Assembly: GCF_000455445.1 (NCBI RefSeq)
Contig: NZ_HG417090.1
Location: 249,501 to 313,500 of the forward strand
Length of the DNA: 64,000 bases
From: Hoylesella timonensis 4401737 = DSM 22865 = JCM 15640
Lineage (GTDB): Bacteria; Bacteroidota; Bacteroidia; Bacteroidales; Bacteroidaceae
Direction: 5' to 3'
In this document: positions 9,630 to 19,092 of the stretch, piece after piece
Numbering within the stretch: position 1 is the first letter of the stretch
How the letters are laid out: each line of letters starts with the position of its first letter
Program-made: the position numbers and the translations under genes
The notes under the pieces: model-generated
The model's database searches: none
Told to the model about the DNA's origin: nothing
Seen by the model: the letters and a program-made list of their open reading frames with translations, nothing else

Positions 9630-10667
9630 ATGAATGATTTAAAGAAAAAAGGTCATGATATTAATATTAAAGGAATTGTTATTCATCAAGTAATCAAAGA
9701 AGCACATTCAAAGATTTGTTCATTAAAACTTGCTGATAAACCAATATCCCCTACTGATAAAGAAAAGATATTTGTTGCAAACATAAAGGAGGCATATTAT
9801 AAAAAATCCTCACCGACCTATGGTATTTTTGGGGAAAACGATACGAAATTCAAGGATCTGCTTCAAGAATATTGTAAAAATAAAATCCATTTTCACGAAT
9901 TCTCGCAAAAGGCCACACAGCATTACAAAGTTATTATTTCTCGCGTTTCTCCTGCAACAGGAGGACATATTATCTATATTCATTACTCAAATATAAATGA
10001 AAAAAACGAATACTTATTAGTATTGACGACAAACAACAAAGAGGGATTTGCGATAGATGACAACCTGAATATTAAAGATATAAAAAGCCTCGACTTAAAT
10101 AAAATCGATGTAGCATGTTTGATTAATATTACAAAATGGAGTAATATAACAAATAGTCAAGATACCTATTCAAAAACCTATTTATCTTTTGTAAGAGGTA
10201 ACAAAAGTGTTAGTCAATATTTTATGGCTTTCATTGATTGCAATGATAACACAACAAGCACAGAATCTACGAAACGATTAGTAAAAACGCTTGATGCATA
10301 TTGCAAATTAAAGAGGTATGATAGAGATGTTTCTATAAGAAAAAAGAATGATGTTTTTGAGTATTGTTTAGATTGTATTACAAACAGGAGAGAAATACAA
10401 CTAAATGCAATTTCGGCATTATTAGATAACGAAAATCCCGACGAATTCAAAGAGTATGCTGCGCAAGAAGATAACGGTGTCAGTGAAATAATTAGTGGTG
10501 ATAAAACACAATTGCGAAAAATGCGATACACGTATTATAAAAGCGACAATCTAACTATCATTTTTGATAATGACCAATTAGATAAAACCGTTTTTTATAA
10601 CAAGAAAACAAAACAATTGACATTTAAGAAATTACCAGAAAAACTAATTAATGAATTAGAGAAATGA
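9630..10667 (+). CDS. NdpA/YejK-like nucleoid-associated protein (divergent)
   Basis: The 345-residue product has the hallmark central region of the 37-kDa nucleoid-associated family: an ATGG motif (SPATGGHIIYIHY), a beta-strand with EYLLVLTTNNKEGF, and the LDLNKIDVACLIN segment. The N-terminus (KGIVIHQVIKE) also fits. E. coli YejK is nucleoid-associated; its exact role is unsettled. The C-terminal 130 residues are less typical. The stop overlaps the next gene's start by 4 bp, so the two are translationally coupled. The coding sequence is very AT-rich compared with the integrase, which suggests separate acquisition. A role in phage defence is inference from context. Confidence 0.65.
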   Translation: MNDLKKKGHDINIKGIVIHQVIKEAHSKICSLKLADKPISPTDKEKIFVANIKEAYYKKSSPTYGIFGENDTKFKDLLQEYCKNKIHFHEFSQKATQHYKVIISRVSPATGGHIIYIHYSNINEKNEYLLVLTTNNKEGFAIDDNLNIKDIKSLDLNKIDVACLINITKWSNITNSQDTYSKTYLSFVRGNKSVSQYFMAFIDCNDNTTSTESTKRLVKTLDAYCKLKRYDRDVSIRKKNDVFEYCLDCITNRREIQLNAISALLDNENPDEFKEYAAQEDNGVSEIISGDKTQLRKMRYTYYKSDNLTIIFDNDQLDKTVFYNKKTKQLTFKKLPEKLINELEK

Positions 10668-11725
10668 TGCTAAAAAAACTTGTTGATATTATAGACAACT
10701 CCAGATGTGAAATAAAGGGTGGAACATTGTTTTGTAGCGATTGGATTGTTACTGATAATCAGATTTTGATTGATTTAAATAAGCATAACTGTTTTGAACA
10801 ATCCATATTTATTGATGATATTAAAATCAATAGTTCTGTTAGTCTTGAATTATCTATTTCTGAATTATCAAAAATTGGTTTTTACGATTCATGCGAATAT
10901 TTTATTTTAAAGAATCGATACGAAAGACCTGACACTCCTTATTATATTTATGAGCTAAAAACATTTGATACCGATAGCCATATTTTCATAAAACAATATA
11001 CATCAATACAAAACCTGATATCATCAATAAAGAGAGTTGCAAAACATACGTTTCTTGATATTGAAATAGAAAATGCAATTATCTCAAATGAAAAGTTATC
11101 TGTAATAATATCTTTTGATTATTCTTCTGATGCACTTCTCTCAATTGATACTGATAGATTATCGAAAATAGATTTGATAATTAAGACATTAGATGGAGAT
11201 AATTTAGAGAAACGTAATCTTTTCACAAATGAAATCATTGATTTTATGCAGAGAAATGTAACAGATAAAATTGATATTTTGCTCGTAAATATTGATGATT
11301 TGTATAATAATTGTGAAAGTGCATATTCTTTCTATATAAGTAATTATTCCTCCAATAAACTAAAGTTTGAAATTGATTCAAAAGCAATAGAGTTTACTCA
11401 AAAAATACAATCTGTAATCAATGAAGCCCAAAGCCGATTAATAGCAATTCCTTCTGCTTTTGTATTAGCGGCATTAGCTATGGATTTTGAAAAATCACAA
11501 TCGCCAAAAAACTATGTGACCATAATAAGTCTTTTTGTTTTTGCACTTTTAATACAACTATTTATTAATAACCAATACACGATATTGAAGTTTATTAACG
11601 AAAATATTGATGAGTTCAAGCAATTATTTAGCAATGGTAAAAATAATAAACTGTTGCTAGAGCGATTTTTAATTGTAGAAAAAGCACAAAAAAACAAAAA
11701 TGTAGATTCATTATTATTAATGTAA
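10664..11725 (+). CDS. Unknown protein with two C-terminal membrane helices, partner of the NdpA-like protein
   Basis: I do not recognise the family. The 353-residue product has a soluble N-terminal part of about 260 residues, rich in beta-strand-like and acidic segments. Two hydrophobic helices follow (RLIAIPSAFVLAALAMDF and the stretch starting IISLFVFALLIQLFI), about residues 262-310, and a basic helical tail. The ATG overlaps the upstream stop (ATGA), so the two genes form a unit. This layout, a cytosolic sensor-like region ahead of a short membrane hairpin, resembles membrane-damaging effectors of abortive-infection systems, but no motif proves it. It is AT-rich like its partner. Confidence 0.6.
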   Translation: MMLKKLVDIIDNSRCEIKGGTLFCSDWIVTDNQILIDLNKHNCFEQSIFIDDIKINSSVSLELSISELSKIGFYDSCEYFILKNRYERPDTPYYIYELKTFDTDSHIFIKQYTSIQNLISSIKRVAKHTFLDIEIENAIISNEKLSVIISFDYSSDALLSIDTDRLSKIDLIIKTLDGDNLEKRNLFTNEIIDFMQRNVTDKIDILLVNIDDLYNNCESAYSFYISNYSSNKLKFEIDSKAIEFTQKIQSVINEAQSRLIAIPSAFVLAALAMDFEKSQSPKNYVTIISLFVFALLIQLFINNQYTILKFINENIDEFKQLFSNGKNNKLLLERFLIVEKAQKNKNVDSLLLM

Positions 11726-11786
11726 TTCTTTGGTTTATCCCAATAGTACTATTAATATTGTTTATTATACTTAACAGCAATAATTC

Positions 11787-12812
11787 ATGTCAGCAGCAAT
11801 AATAAATATAGCTTTACATTTAGTTGGCAATAAAACAAATAACGAAAATTTTGTGATTTCAAAATCTATAATGATGATAGATTATGAAATAAAAGATCTT
11901 CTTTTAAACTATTTCCTCTCTTCTTTTACTTCCGAAGAATATTATCAACTCTATCACGAGAGTGATTTGGTGTTGAATGAGGTTTATACCTATGTCTCCA
12001 AAATTTTCGATGAGCCTGAGCAACTTTATGAACAATCGGTAAATCTGACAAAACATTTGTATGAGCAAAGCACCCACCCAAAAATCAAAGGCGGAGAGTT
12101 TTATACTGTCTATTTTAAAGACTGTATATTAGATGGAGAAACTCTTGATGCGGTGGGCTTGTTCAAGTCTGAGAATAAGGATACTTTTTTGAAAGTATTG
12201 CGCGAAAATGGCAATTTCAACTTGGAGAGCGATAAGGGTATCAATATTAAAAAGTTGGACAAAGGCTGCCTAATTTTCAATAAGGACAGAGAAAACGGAT
12301 ATGTAGTTGCTGTGGTTGATAATACCAACAAGGGCGTAGAAGCTCAATACTGGATTGACGATTTCCTGCATGTCCGCCAACGTAAAGACAAATATGCTAA
12401 TACACAAAATTTTATGGCGTTAGCAAAAACCTTTGTAACCAAAGAATTGCCTAAGGAATTTGAAGTTTCCAAAGCAGACCAAATTGATTTGCTTAACAAG
12501 TCATTAGATTTTTTCAAAGAGAAAGAAACTTTTGATATTAATGATTTTGCCCATGAAGTAATTGCTCAACCCGAAGTGATTGAAAGATTTCATCAGTATA
12601 AGCAGGAGTATGAGACTCAAAGTGATATTGTCATTGATAATCAGTTCGAAATTTCCGAATCTGCTTGTAAAAAGCAGCAACGTTCCTATAAACGGGTTAT
12701 CAATTTGGATAAGAAAATCCAAATCGTCATTGCTGGCAATCGCCAAAATGTAGAACAGGGAGAAGATGAGCGTGGAAAATTTTACAAGGTGTATTATAAA
12801 GATGAAGATTGA
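11787..12812 (+). CDS. NdpA-like nucleoid-associated protein
   Basis: The 341-residue product is a clear member of the Bacteroidetes NdpA (37-kDa nucleoid-associated) group: LNEVYTYVSKIFDEP, KHLYEQSTHPKIKGGEFY, and DAVGLFKSENKDTFLKV are family-like. It binds nucleoid DNA in other bacteria. It lies 60 bp after the novel gene pair and just ahead of an AbiE-type toxin-antitoxin pair, the antitoxin start being 47 bp downstream of its stop. Sequence is less AT-rich than the preceding pair, so it may belong to a different ancestral module. Family assignment is firm; function in this locus is not known. Confidence 0.8.
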   Translation: MSAAIINIALHLVGNKTNNENFVISKSIMMIDYEIKDLLLNYFLSSFTSEEYYQLYHESDLVLNEVYTYVSKIFDEPEQLYEQSVNLTKHLYEQSTHPKIKGGEFYTVYFKDCILDGETLDAVGLFKSENKDTFLKVLRENGNFNLESDKGINIKKLDKGCLIFNKDRENGYVVAVVDNTNKGVEAQYWIDDFLHVRQRKDKYANTQNFMALAKTFVTKELPKEFEVSKADQIDLLNKSLDFFKEKETFDINDFAHEVIAQPEVIERFHQYKQEYETQSDIVIDNQFEISESACKKQQRSYKRVINLDKKIQIVIAGNRQNVEQGEDERGKFYKVYYKDED

Positions 12813-12859
12813 ATTGTGCGAAAAGATATTCGTGTTTTTATAGGAGTAAAAACGAATTT

Positions 12860-13591
12860 ATGAACGAAAATATTTCAGAAATAGTAAGAAACAAAATAGA
12901 GAAAACGGATTATGGTATCGTGTTTTCCGCAAGCGATTTTCCTGTTGAAGTTACCAAGCAAAAATCAGTAAACAAGGTCTTGGAAAACTTGACTAAAGCT
13001 GGTGAAATTAGACGTTTGTCAAAAGGGCGATATTATAAAACCAAAATGACAGAGTTTGGTGAGCTCATACCAAGTAGTTATCAGATTGTAAAGGACTTAC
13101 TGGAAGAGAACGGCAAACTGATTGGTTATATTACAGGATATCAAATTTTTAATGAACTTGGATTAACTACACAAGTTTCTGCCATTTTGCAGATAGGAAC
13201 TATCAAAGATAAGAAAAGCACAAAGCGTGGTTATTACAGGATAAAATTTGTGAAGCAATGGAATACGATTACAAAAGAGAATATCCCTCTTTTACAATTG
13301 CTCGATTGCCTTCGTTTCTTCAAAAATATTCCTGACACTAACCCTGAAGGTAACTGTAAAAAACTCTTGGGACTATTATCTAAGTTGAGCGAAATTCAAC
13401 GCAACAAAATAAAAAAACTGGCTTTAAAATACACTCCGCAGACAATTGCGTTATTGGGCGCAATGCTTGAAGTGTTGAATCCGAACGAAGATGTTCTAAT
13501 ATTGCAAACGTCGCTTAACTACCAGACATTTTATAATTTATCAATTCCGCAAGAAGTATTGCCTAATCAAAAGAAATGGAATATAAGATGA
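12860..13591 (+). CDS. AbiEi/DUF6088-type antitoxin
   Basis: The 243-residue product starts MNENISEIVRNKI and has an N-terminal winged-helix region (VNKVLENLTKAGEIRRLSKGRYY) typical of AbiEi-type and DUF6088 antitoxins, which repress their own operon and neutralise the partner nucleotidyltransferase. The ATG at 12860 is preferred to the longer frame opening at 12809, which would begin inside the preceding gene. Its 3' end overlaps the toxin gene by 16 bp, the usual arrangement of type IV systems. Confidence 0.82.
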   Translation: MNENISEIVRNKIEKTDYGIVFSASDFPVEVTKQKSVNKVLENLTKAGEIRRLSKGRYYKTKMTEFGELIPSSYQIVKDLLEENGKLIGYITGYQIFNELGLTTQVSAILQIGTIKDKKSTKRGYYRIKFVKQWNTITKENIPLLQLLDCLRFFKNIPDTNPEGNCKKLLGLLSKLSEIQRNKIKKLALKYTPQTIALLGAMLEVLNPNEDVLILQTSLNYQTFYNLSIPQEVLPNQKKWNIR

Positions 13592-14550
13592 GACTGCACG
13601 AAAACCAAACACTGTTTGCCCAATTACTCAATTTTGCAGCAAACGTCCTGAATATAAGACCCGAATTTATCGAGAAAGACTATTGGATTACTCGTGCGTT
13701 ACAGAGAATGTCTCAAAATGTCAATGCTGAGAAAGTCGTTTTCAAAGGAGGAACGTCCCTCTCCAAGGCATACCGTCTAACCAATCGCTTTTCTGAGGAT
13801 ATAGATATTGCTGTCATTGATGCGGATTCTTTTTCTGGGAATCAACTAAAAACATTTATAAAACGACTTGCTAAGGATATGTCTGCCGACCTAAATGAAC
13901 TTGTCGTACCCAATGTAACAAGTAAAGGTTCTCGCTTCTACAAGGCAATTTATCAATATCCAAACTTGGTCGGACTAACTTCTTCCGCTGTGAAAACAGG
14001 ACAGATTCTAATTGAGGTCAATACTTATGCGAACCCATATCCATACATCAATAAGGAAATGAGTTCGTTTCTGACAGAGTATCTTATAACTATCGGCAGG
14101 ATAGATTTGATAGAACAATACAAATTGAAACCTTTCTCAGTCAATGTTTTGGACAAACGGAGGACTATTGTAGAAAAATTGGTTTCACTGTTTCGTTTCT
14201 CATTTGAGGCTGATACCATTAAGTCTTTATCTTCGAAAATTCGTCATTTCTATGATTTGTATTATTTGATAAACGATGATGAATGCTATGATTATATTCA
14301 ATCGACAGCTTTCCAAAGCGATTTCCAAGAGTTATTTATACACGACCAACAACAATTTTCCGAGCCTAACGGGTGGTGTATAAAAACTGTCAAGGATTCT
14401 CCTTTGTTTAAAGATTTTCAGGGTATATGGATGAAACTTAGTCCTAATTATCGGAAAGAATTAACGCCCTTAGCATTTTCCGAGATTCCTAACGAAATGT
14501 TGGTAGCGGAAAATTTTACCAAAGTCTTAAATAATTTATTGATTCAGTAA
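13576..14550 (+). CDS. AbiEii/AbiGii-type nucleotidyltransferase toxin
   Basis: The 324-residue product has the nucleotidyltransferase core FKGGTSLSKAY followed by FSEDIDIAV, giving the GGTS signature and the DxD metal-binding pair near residues 60-80. AbiEii toxins inhibit growth, and in studied relatives transfer nucleotides to tRNA, giving abortive infection against phage. A downstream RTIVEKLVSLF segment and C-terminal helices fit the family. It overlaps its antitoxin gene and shares a TAATG junction with the AlkD-like gene, so all three are probably one transcript. It looks intact. Confidence 0.85.
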   Translation: MEYKMRLHENQTLFAQLLNFAANVLNIRPEFIEKDYWITRALQRMSQNVNAEKVVFKGGTSLSKAYRLTNRFSEDIDIAVIDADSFSGNQLKTFIKRLAKDMSADLNELVVPNVTSKGSRFYKAIYQYPNLVGLTSSAVKTGQILIEVNTYANPYPYINKEMSSFLTEYLITIGRIDLIEQYKLKPFSVNVLDKRRTIVEKLVSLFRFSFEADTIKSLSSKIRHFYDLYYLINDDECYDYIQSTAFQSDFQELFIHDQQQFSEPNGWCIKTVKDSPLFKDFQGIWMKLSPNYRKELTPLAFSEIPNEMLVAENFTKVLNNLLIQ

Positions 14551-15164
14551 TGCACATAGATAAGATATTAAGCGATATTGTAGCTATCGAACACGGATTT
14601 CAACATATCCTTGATGGGGCTGATGAAATCCTTTCTGCACACTCAAAGGAACTTTGCTTTGAACTAGCCGTTGAATTGTTTGAGCACGAAGCCTATCAAG
14701 CCCGAATGTTGGCAACAACAATATTGGGCAGATTGGCGACAGCGAATAATGATGCACTTCATTTTCTGAAAGAACAGGTAAGCACTGATGAAAATTGGCG
14801 TGTGCAGGAAATGCTTGCAAAGGCTTTTGATGAAGTATGCAAACACAGAGGATATGAAGCGTCCTTGCCACTCATCGAAGAGTGGATAAATAGTGATAAT
14901 CCGAATGTTGTCCGTGCAGTAACGGAGGGATTGAGGATTTGGACAAGTCGCCCATTCTTCAAAGAGAACCCATCGGTTGCCATTGCCCTAATCAGTAAGC
15001 ACAAAGCACACGAAAGCGAATATCTTCGGAAATCCGTTGGAAACGCTTTAAGGGATATAAGCAAGAAGTACACAGAATTGATACGGCAGGAAGTGCAGCA
15101 ATGGGATTTATCCAATCCTCGAATTATGTTCACTTACAAACTTGCAGCAAAGTTATTAAAGTAA
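14550..15164 (+). CDS. AlkD-like HEAT-repeat DNA glycosylase
   Basis: The 204-residue product is made of HEAT-like helical repeats and carries segments typical of small DNA alkylation repair proteins: ENWRVQEMLAKAFDE, NPNVVRAVTEGLRIW, and EYLRKSVGNALRDISKKY. AlkD-type enzymes remove alkylated purines. The start codon overlaps the stop of the AbiEii gene (TAATG), so translation is probably coupled. It is a frequent passenger on Bacteroides elements; a functional link to the toxin is not known. Confidence 0.85.
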   Translation: MHIDKILSDIVAIEHGFQHILDGADEILSAHSKELCFELAVELFEHEAYQARMLATTILGRLATANNDALHFLKEQVSTDENWRVQEMLAKAFDEVCKHRGYEASLPLIEEWINSDNPNVVRAVTEGLRIWTSRPFFKENPSVAIALISKHKAHESEYLRKSVGNALRDISKKYTELIRQEVQQWDLSNPRIMFTYKLAAKLLK

Positions 15165-15177
15165 AAAAGATATATCA

Positions 15178-15771
15178 ATGAAACAGAAAGTATTATTTAT
15201 CATATTGAATGAATACACGGATTGGGAGGGAGCTTTTCTCTCCACAGCTCTTCACGTGGGCGTGATACCGGGCGGTGAAATAAAGTATGAAGTGCATACC
15301 GTTGCCCCGACATCGGACACAGTCTGTTCCATTGGAGGTTTCAGAACTTTGCCCGATTATTCTTTTGAGAATATGCCGAAAGATTATGCCGCATTAGTGC
15401 TTATCGGCGGCAACCGTTGGGACTCGCCTGAAGCAGAACTTGTCGTACCTTTGGTACAGGAGGCTTTGGATAAAGGTAAAATCATCGGGGCGATATGTAA
15501 CGGGGCTTCGTTTCTATGTTTGCATGGTTTCCTAAACAACGTAAAACATACGGGCAACGGTCTCGACCAACTTAAACAATGGGATGGAATCGGTTACACT
15601 AACGCAGAGAATTATGTGGAAGCACAAGCTGTTAGTGACAAGAATATTGTTACGGCAAATGGTGTCGGACATTTGGAATTCACTCGAGAGATGCTTCTAT
15701 TGCTGGAAGCCAATACTCCCGAAAACATTGCTTCATGGTATGATTTCTATAAAAACGGATTTGTGAGATAA
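15178..15771 (+). CDS. DJ-1/PfpI family protein
   Basis: The 197-residue product has the class I glutamine amidotransferase-like fold of the DJ-1/PfpI family, with the nucleophilic cysteine elbow AICNGASF and the preceding ALVLIGGNRWDSPE. Members include proteases, chaperone-like and stress proteins; substrate cannot be read from the sequence. It follows the AlkD gene by 13 bp. Confidence 0.88.
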   Translation: MKQKVLFIILNEYTDWEGAFLSTALHVGVIPGGEIKYEVHTVAPTSDTVCSIGGFRTLPDYSFENMPKDYAALVLIGGNRWDSPEAELVVPLVQEALDKGKIIGAICNGASFLCLHGFLNNVKHTGNGLDQLKQWDGIGYTNAENYVEAQAVSDKNIVTANGVGHLEFTREMLLLLEANTPENIASWYDFYKNGFVR

Positions 15772-15798
15772 AATTATTTTTCTGAAATACTAAACTTT

Positions 15799-16198
15799 AT
15801 GATCGTAATGTCAAACATAAAAGCCACGTTTCCGTGCAATTTACAGAGCGTTTGGCAAGTCGTAACATCGCTAACAGACTATTCGTGGAGAAGTGATGTT
15901 GAAAAGATAGAGGTCATATCAGACACGCAATTTGTAGAAATAACGAAGAGGATATAAAACAACTTTCACGGCAACAAGACAAGAACCTTGTTGTCGATGG
16001 GAGTTTGACATGAAGAATGACAATATGAAAGGACATTGGGTCGGTGTTTTCAGTGGCAATGAAAAGAATGCTACGATTGACTTTACAGAACACATTGAGC
16101 CTAAGAAATGGTTTATGATTCCGTTTGTAAAGATTTATTTGAAATATCGGCAAGCTCGGTATGTCAGAGATTTAAGGAATGTGTTAAAAAAAGGATGA
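15799..16198 (+). pseudogene. SRPBCC-family gene broken by a one-base frameshift
   Basis: The 5' part reads MSNIKATFPCNLQSVWQVV and DYSWRSDVEKIEV, then stops at a TAA near 15957 after ITKRI. Shifting by one base at about 15951 restores GYKTTFTATRQEPCCRWEF and continues into the open frame MKNDNMKGHWVGVF to the stop at 16196-16198. The joined product would be an SRPBCC (START-like ligand-binding) protein of about 130 residues. The start is 15799 or, more like the family, 15808. Confidence 0.75.
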
Positions 16199-16220
16199 CC
16201 ATAGAGTTTTGGAAACCATT

Positions 16221-16751
16221 ATGACGAAATTAAAATTGATAATGATACTTCTCCCCGTTGTATTCATGCTTCACGAATACGAAGAGATTATCATGTTTAG
16301 GCATTGGCTTGACAGAAATAGGGACGAATTGAAAAGGCGTTTCCCTCAATTCGAGCAGTTTCTTGCACGCAGGGGACATTTTGATTATTCCACAGCCACA
16401 TTTGCTATTGGGACTGTCCACGAGTTCATTCTGATTTCCCTCATTTCTTTCTGTACCGTATGGTTGGATGCTTATCAATGGTGGTTTGCTGCATTTGCAG
16501 GGTATTCCCTCCATCTTATAGTACATCTTGCTCAATGGGCAATATACCGAAAATATATACCTGTTATCATTACCACAATCTTGACTTTGCCTTATTGTGT
16601 CTATGCCTTTGTTGAATTGGCAAAGACTTCCATTCTATCTCCTTTGCAGATGTTCTTATGGTCAGTTGTTGGGATTATCCTAACAGTGCTTAGCTTACTC
16701 TCTGCTTTTTTCGTGATGAGCAAGTTTCAACAATGGCAGGATAGACATTGA
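16221..16751 (+). CDS. HXXEE-domain membrane protein
   Basis: The 176-residue product has several hydrophobic helices and the defining HEYEE motif in the first (MLHEYEEIIMFRHW), followed by a second conserved region VHEFILISL and HLIVHLAQW. The family is an uncharacterised group of small integral membrane proteins with conserved His and Glu residues. The ATG at 16221 is preferred; an in-frame ATG 12 bp earlier is possible. Confidence 0.8.
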   Translation: MTKLKLIMILLPVVFMLHEYEEIIMFRHWLDRNRDELKRRFPQFEQFLARRGHFDYSTATFAIGTVHEFILISLISFCTVWLDAYQWWFAAFAGYSLHLIVHLAQWAIYRKYIPVIITTILTLPYCVYAFVELAKTSILSPLQMFLWSVVGIILTVLSLLSAFFVMSKFQQWQDRH

Positions 16752-16785
16752 GAGTGTATTGTCAAGAATAAAATAAGTACAAGAA

Positions 16786-17634
16786 ATGTCCCAATTACCC
16801 ATCCATAGAAGTTCACAGCTCTCAGATTTCGGAGTCTATCTTAAGAGTGTCGTCTCCCAGACATCGGCACCTTCGGAAAGATACGCTTTCTCCCATACTG
16901 ACGATTATTATTTCTTTGGATTCATAGAGGATGGGCAATGCCGTCTGGATATTGATTTCAAGGAATACGCTTTCGGGAAAGGAAGTTTGGCTATCATCCG
17001 TCCGGGACAGGTGCATCGCATCATTGATGCTTCCAATCTTTCTGCAAAATTTCTCATTATCGACTCGGTACTGGTGGATAAGGAGGAAAAACGAACGCTT
17101 GAGAGATATGGTTGTCCCCAAAGACAACTATCCGACATATCGGAACTGAAACTATTACTATCGCTTCTTGACCGCAAATTGGGTTGTATGGAAAATCCAT
17201 CTGCCAAAGCAATAGTTCAGCGACTGACCACCGTCATCGTGGGATTGGTCGTGGATAACGTTGCGAATACAATGATAGCTCAATCCGAATTTCAGAGTAC
17301 TATGACCAGACACAAGGAAATAGTATGGGAATTTCGGGATTTGCTGGAAAACAATATTCGAATTAACCGTTCGCCATCATTCTATGCCGGACGGCTGAAC
17401 ATTACCGTTGCCTACCTGAATGAGGCGGTAAATGCTGTTCTGGGGACAAGCGTGAGCCGTCATATTCAAGACGAGATTATTTTGTTGGCAAAGCGGAAGT
17501 TGGTCTATACGACAGCCTCCGTCAAGGAGATAGCGCATAGTCTGGGATTTGACGATTACTCCTACTTTACACGACTGTTTACTAAGGTCGCAGGAGTCTC
17601 TCCCACGCTTTTCAGAAAGAATTACCACGAATAG
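16786..17634 (+). CDS. AraC-family transcription regulator
   Basis: The 282-residue product has an N-terminal cupin-like sensing region (GKGSLAIIRPGQVHRI) and a C-terminal double helix-turn-helix of the AraC type, with SVKEIAHSLGFDDYSYFTRLFTKVAGVSPTLFRK near the end in two recognisable halves. It is encoded 97 bp ahead of, and in line with, a MATE exporter gene, so it probably controls that gene. Confidence 0.9.
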   Translation: MSQLPIHRSSQLSDFGVYLKSVVSQTSAPSERYAFSHTDDYYFFGFIEDGQCRLDIDFKEYAFGKGSLAIIRPGQVHRIIDASNLSAKFLIIDSVLVDKEEKRTLERYGCPQRQLSDISELKLLLSLLDRKLGCMENPSAKAIVQRLTTVIVGLVVDNVANTMIAQSEFQSTMTRHKEIVWEFRDLLENNIRINRSPSFYAGRLNITVAYLNEAVNAVLGTSVSRHIQDEIILLAKRKLVYTTASVKEIAHSLGFDDYSYFTRLFTKVAGVSPTLFRKNYHE

Positions 17635-17730
17635 TGCTATTATCACCGTTGTCCGTCTATTGCAACAGCCTGTATCCCTCCGTACCTTTGCAGCGGAATT
17701 TATTCACTTAAAAAGATACAGATTATAAAG

Positions 17731-19092
17731 ATGAACAACGCTGTAAATATTCTACAAGAAGGAAGTATGATGAAAGCCCTGACAAAGTTGGGGATACCTA
17801 TTGTCATCGCAATGCTGATTATGGCAATATACAATGTGGTGGACACTTTCTGGGTTGCACGTCTGGGAACTCTTCCCGTTGCCGCCGTATCGGTTGTTTT
17901 TCCTCTGTCGCTGTTGTTTCTCGGGATAGGGCTGATGTTCGGTGTCGGCGGCGGAGTGTATGTATCCCGTCTGTTGGGGGCAAAGCAGATTGTCAAGGCA
18001 AGTCAGGTCGCTTCCGTCTCAGTGGTTACTTCTGTGATTTTGGCTGCCCTCATTGCCTTTATGTGCAATGCGTTCCTGCCGGACATCCTGCTGTTTATGG
18101 GAGCAAACGAGGGTATGATGCACTTGGCAGAAGCATACGGCAGACTCTTCATCATCAGTTGTGTCATAGGGGCATTGAATGTGTCGATGTCCAACATCAT
18201 TGTTTCACAAGGTGCATCGAAAACATCTGCAATGGCAATGATTATCGGCTCTATCGTCAATGTTGCATTAGACCCCTTGTTTATCTACACTTTCAATTGG
18301 GGCGTGGAAGGTGCGGCATGGGCAACCATTCTTTCAAGAATTATCACGACAGCCATTTATATTCGCTTCTTCCTCTCGAAAGCAGAGGTGAAAGTATCGT
18401 TTACCCTGTTCGCTCCCACGATGAGAATGTATGCGGACATCATCAAAATAGGCATCTCGATGCTCTTTCTGCAATTGCTCCAGACCCTTTCCATCAGTCT
18501 GTTGCAGAGGGCTGCCGTGAAATATGGAGCGGAGGCTGTCGCAGCGGTGGGTATCGTTCTGAAGATTGTAACATTGGGAACAAACGTGGTCTTCGGGTTT
18601 GTCAAAGGACTGCAACCGATGACTGGCTATAACTACGGAGCAGGCAACTTCCAACGATTAAAGGAAGCAGTGCGCTGTTCCCTGATACTTACAACCTCGT
18701 TTTGTGTGCTTTGGAGCATACTCATAATGGGATTTACCTCTCCTGTCATCAGTTGTTTCGGCAAAGACGAAACTATGCAGGGAATTGCAAGGATAGCCCT
18801 TCGAGCCAATACGATTATATTCTTCACTTTTGGATTTCAATTTGTGTATTCCACGCTATATATGGCAATCGGAAGAGCAAGGCAGAGCCTTCTGCTCAAT
18901 ATCGGACGACAAGGGCTGTTTTTTATCCCTGCCATATTACTGCTTCCATCATATTGGGGACTGAATGGTGTGCTTTATGCCCAGCCTGTCGCCGACATCT
19001 TTGCAACTTTGATGACACTGTTCTTTGCCGTCCGAATTCACAGGGAGATAAGCCATCAATCACATCTCACAACAGAGAATCTACAATGTTGA
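17731..19092 (+). CDS. MATE-family multidrug efflux transporter
   Basis: The 453-residue product has twelve predicted membrane helices and MATE-type features such as NVVDTFWVARLGTLPVAAVS and the GASKTSAMAM/NVALDPLFIY pair at the end of the first half. MATE proteins export cationic drugs in exchange for sodium or protons. The upstream AraC regulator is its likely controller. Its last codons overlap a small unknown ORF at 19089. Confidence 0.93.
   Translation: MNNAVNILQEGSMMKALTKLGIPIVIAMLIMAIYNVVDTFWVARLGTLPVAAVSVVFPLSLLFLGIGLMFGVGGGVYVSRLLGAKQIVKASQVASVSVVTSVILAALIAFMCNAFLPDILLFMGANEGMMHLAEAYGRLFIISCVIGALNVSMSNIIVSQGASKTSAMAMIIGSIVNVALDPLFIYTFNWGVEGAAWATILSRIITTAIYIRFFLSKAEVKVSFTLFAPTMRMYADIIKIGISMLFLQLLQTLSISLLQRAAVKYGAEAVAAVGIVLKIVTLGTNVVFGFVKGLQPMTGYNYGAGNFQRLKEAVRCSLILTTSFCVLWSILIMGFTSPVISCFGKDETMQGIARIALRANTIIFFTFGFQFVYSTLYMAIGRARQSLLLNIGRQGLFFIPAILLLPSYWGLNGVLYAQPVADIFATLMTLFFAVRIHREISHQSHLTTENLQC

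Noticed and set aside
11787..12812. Idea that the second NdpA-like gene is part of the AbiE toxin-antitoxin itself
   Set aside because: AbiE pairs work without it and it does not overlap the antitoxin gene; proximity alone is not enough.
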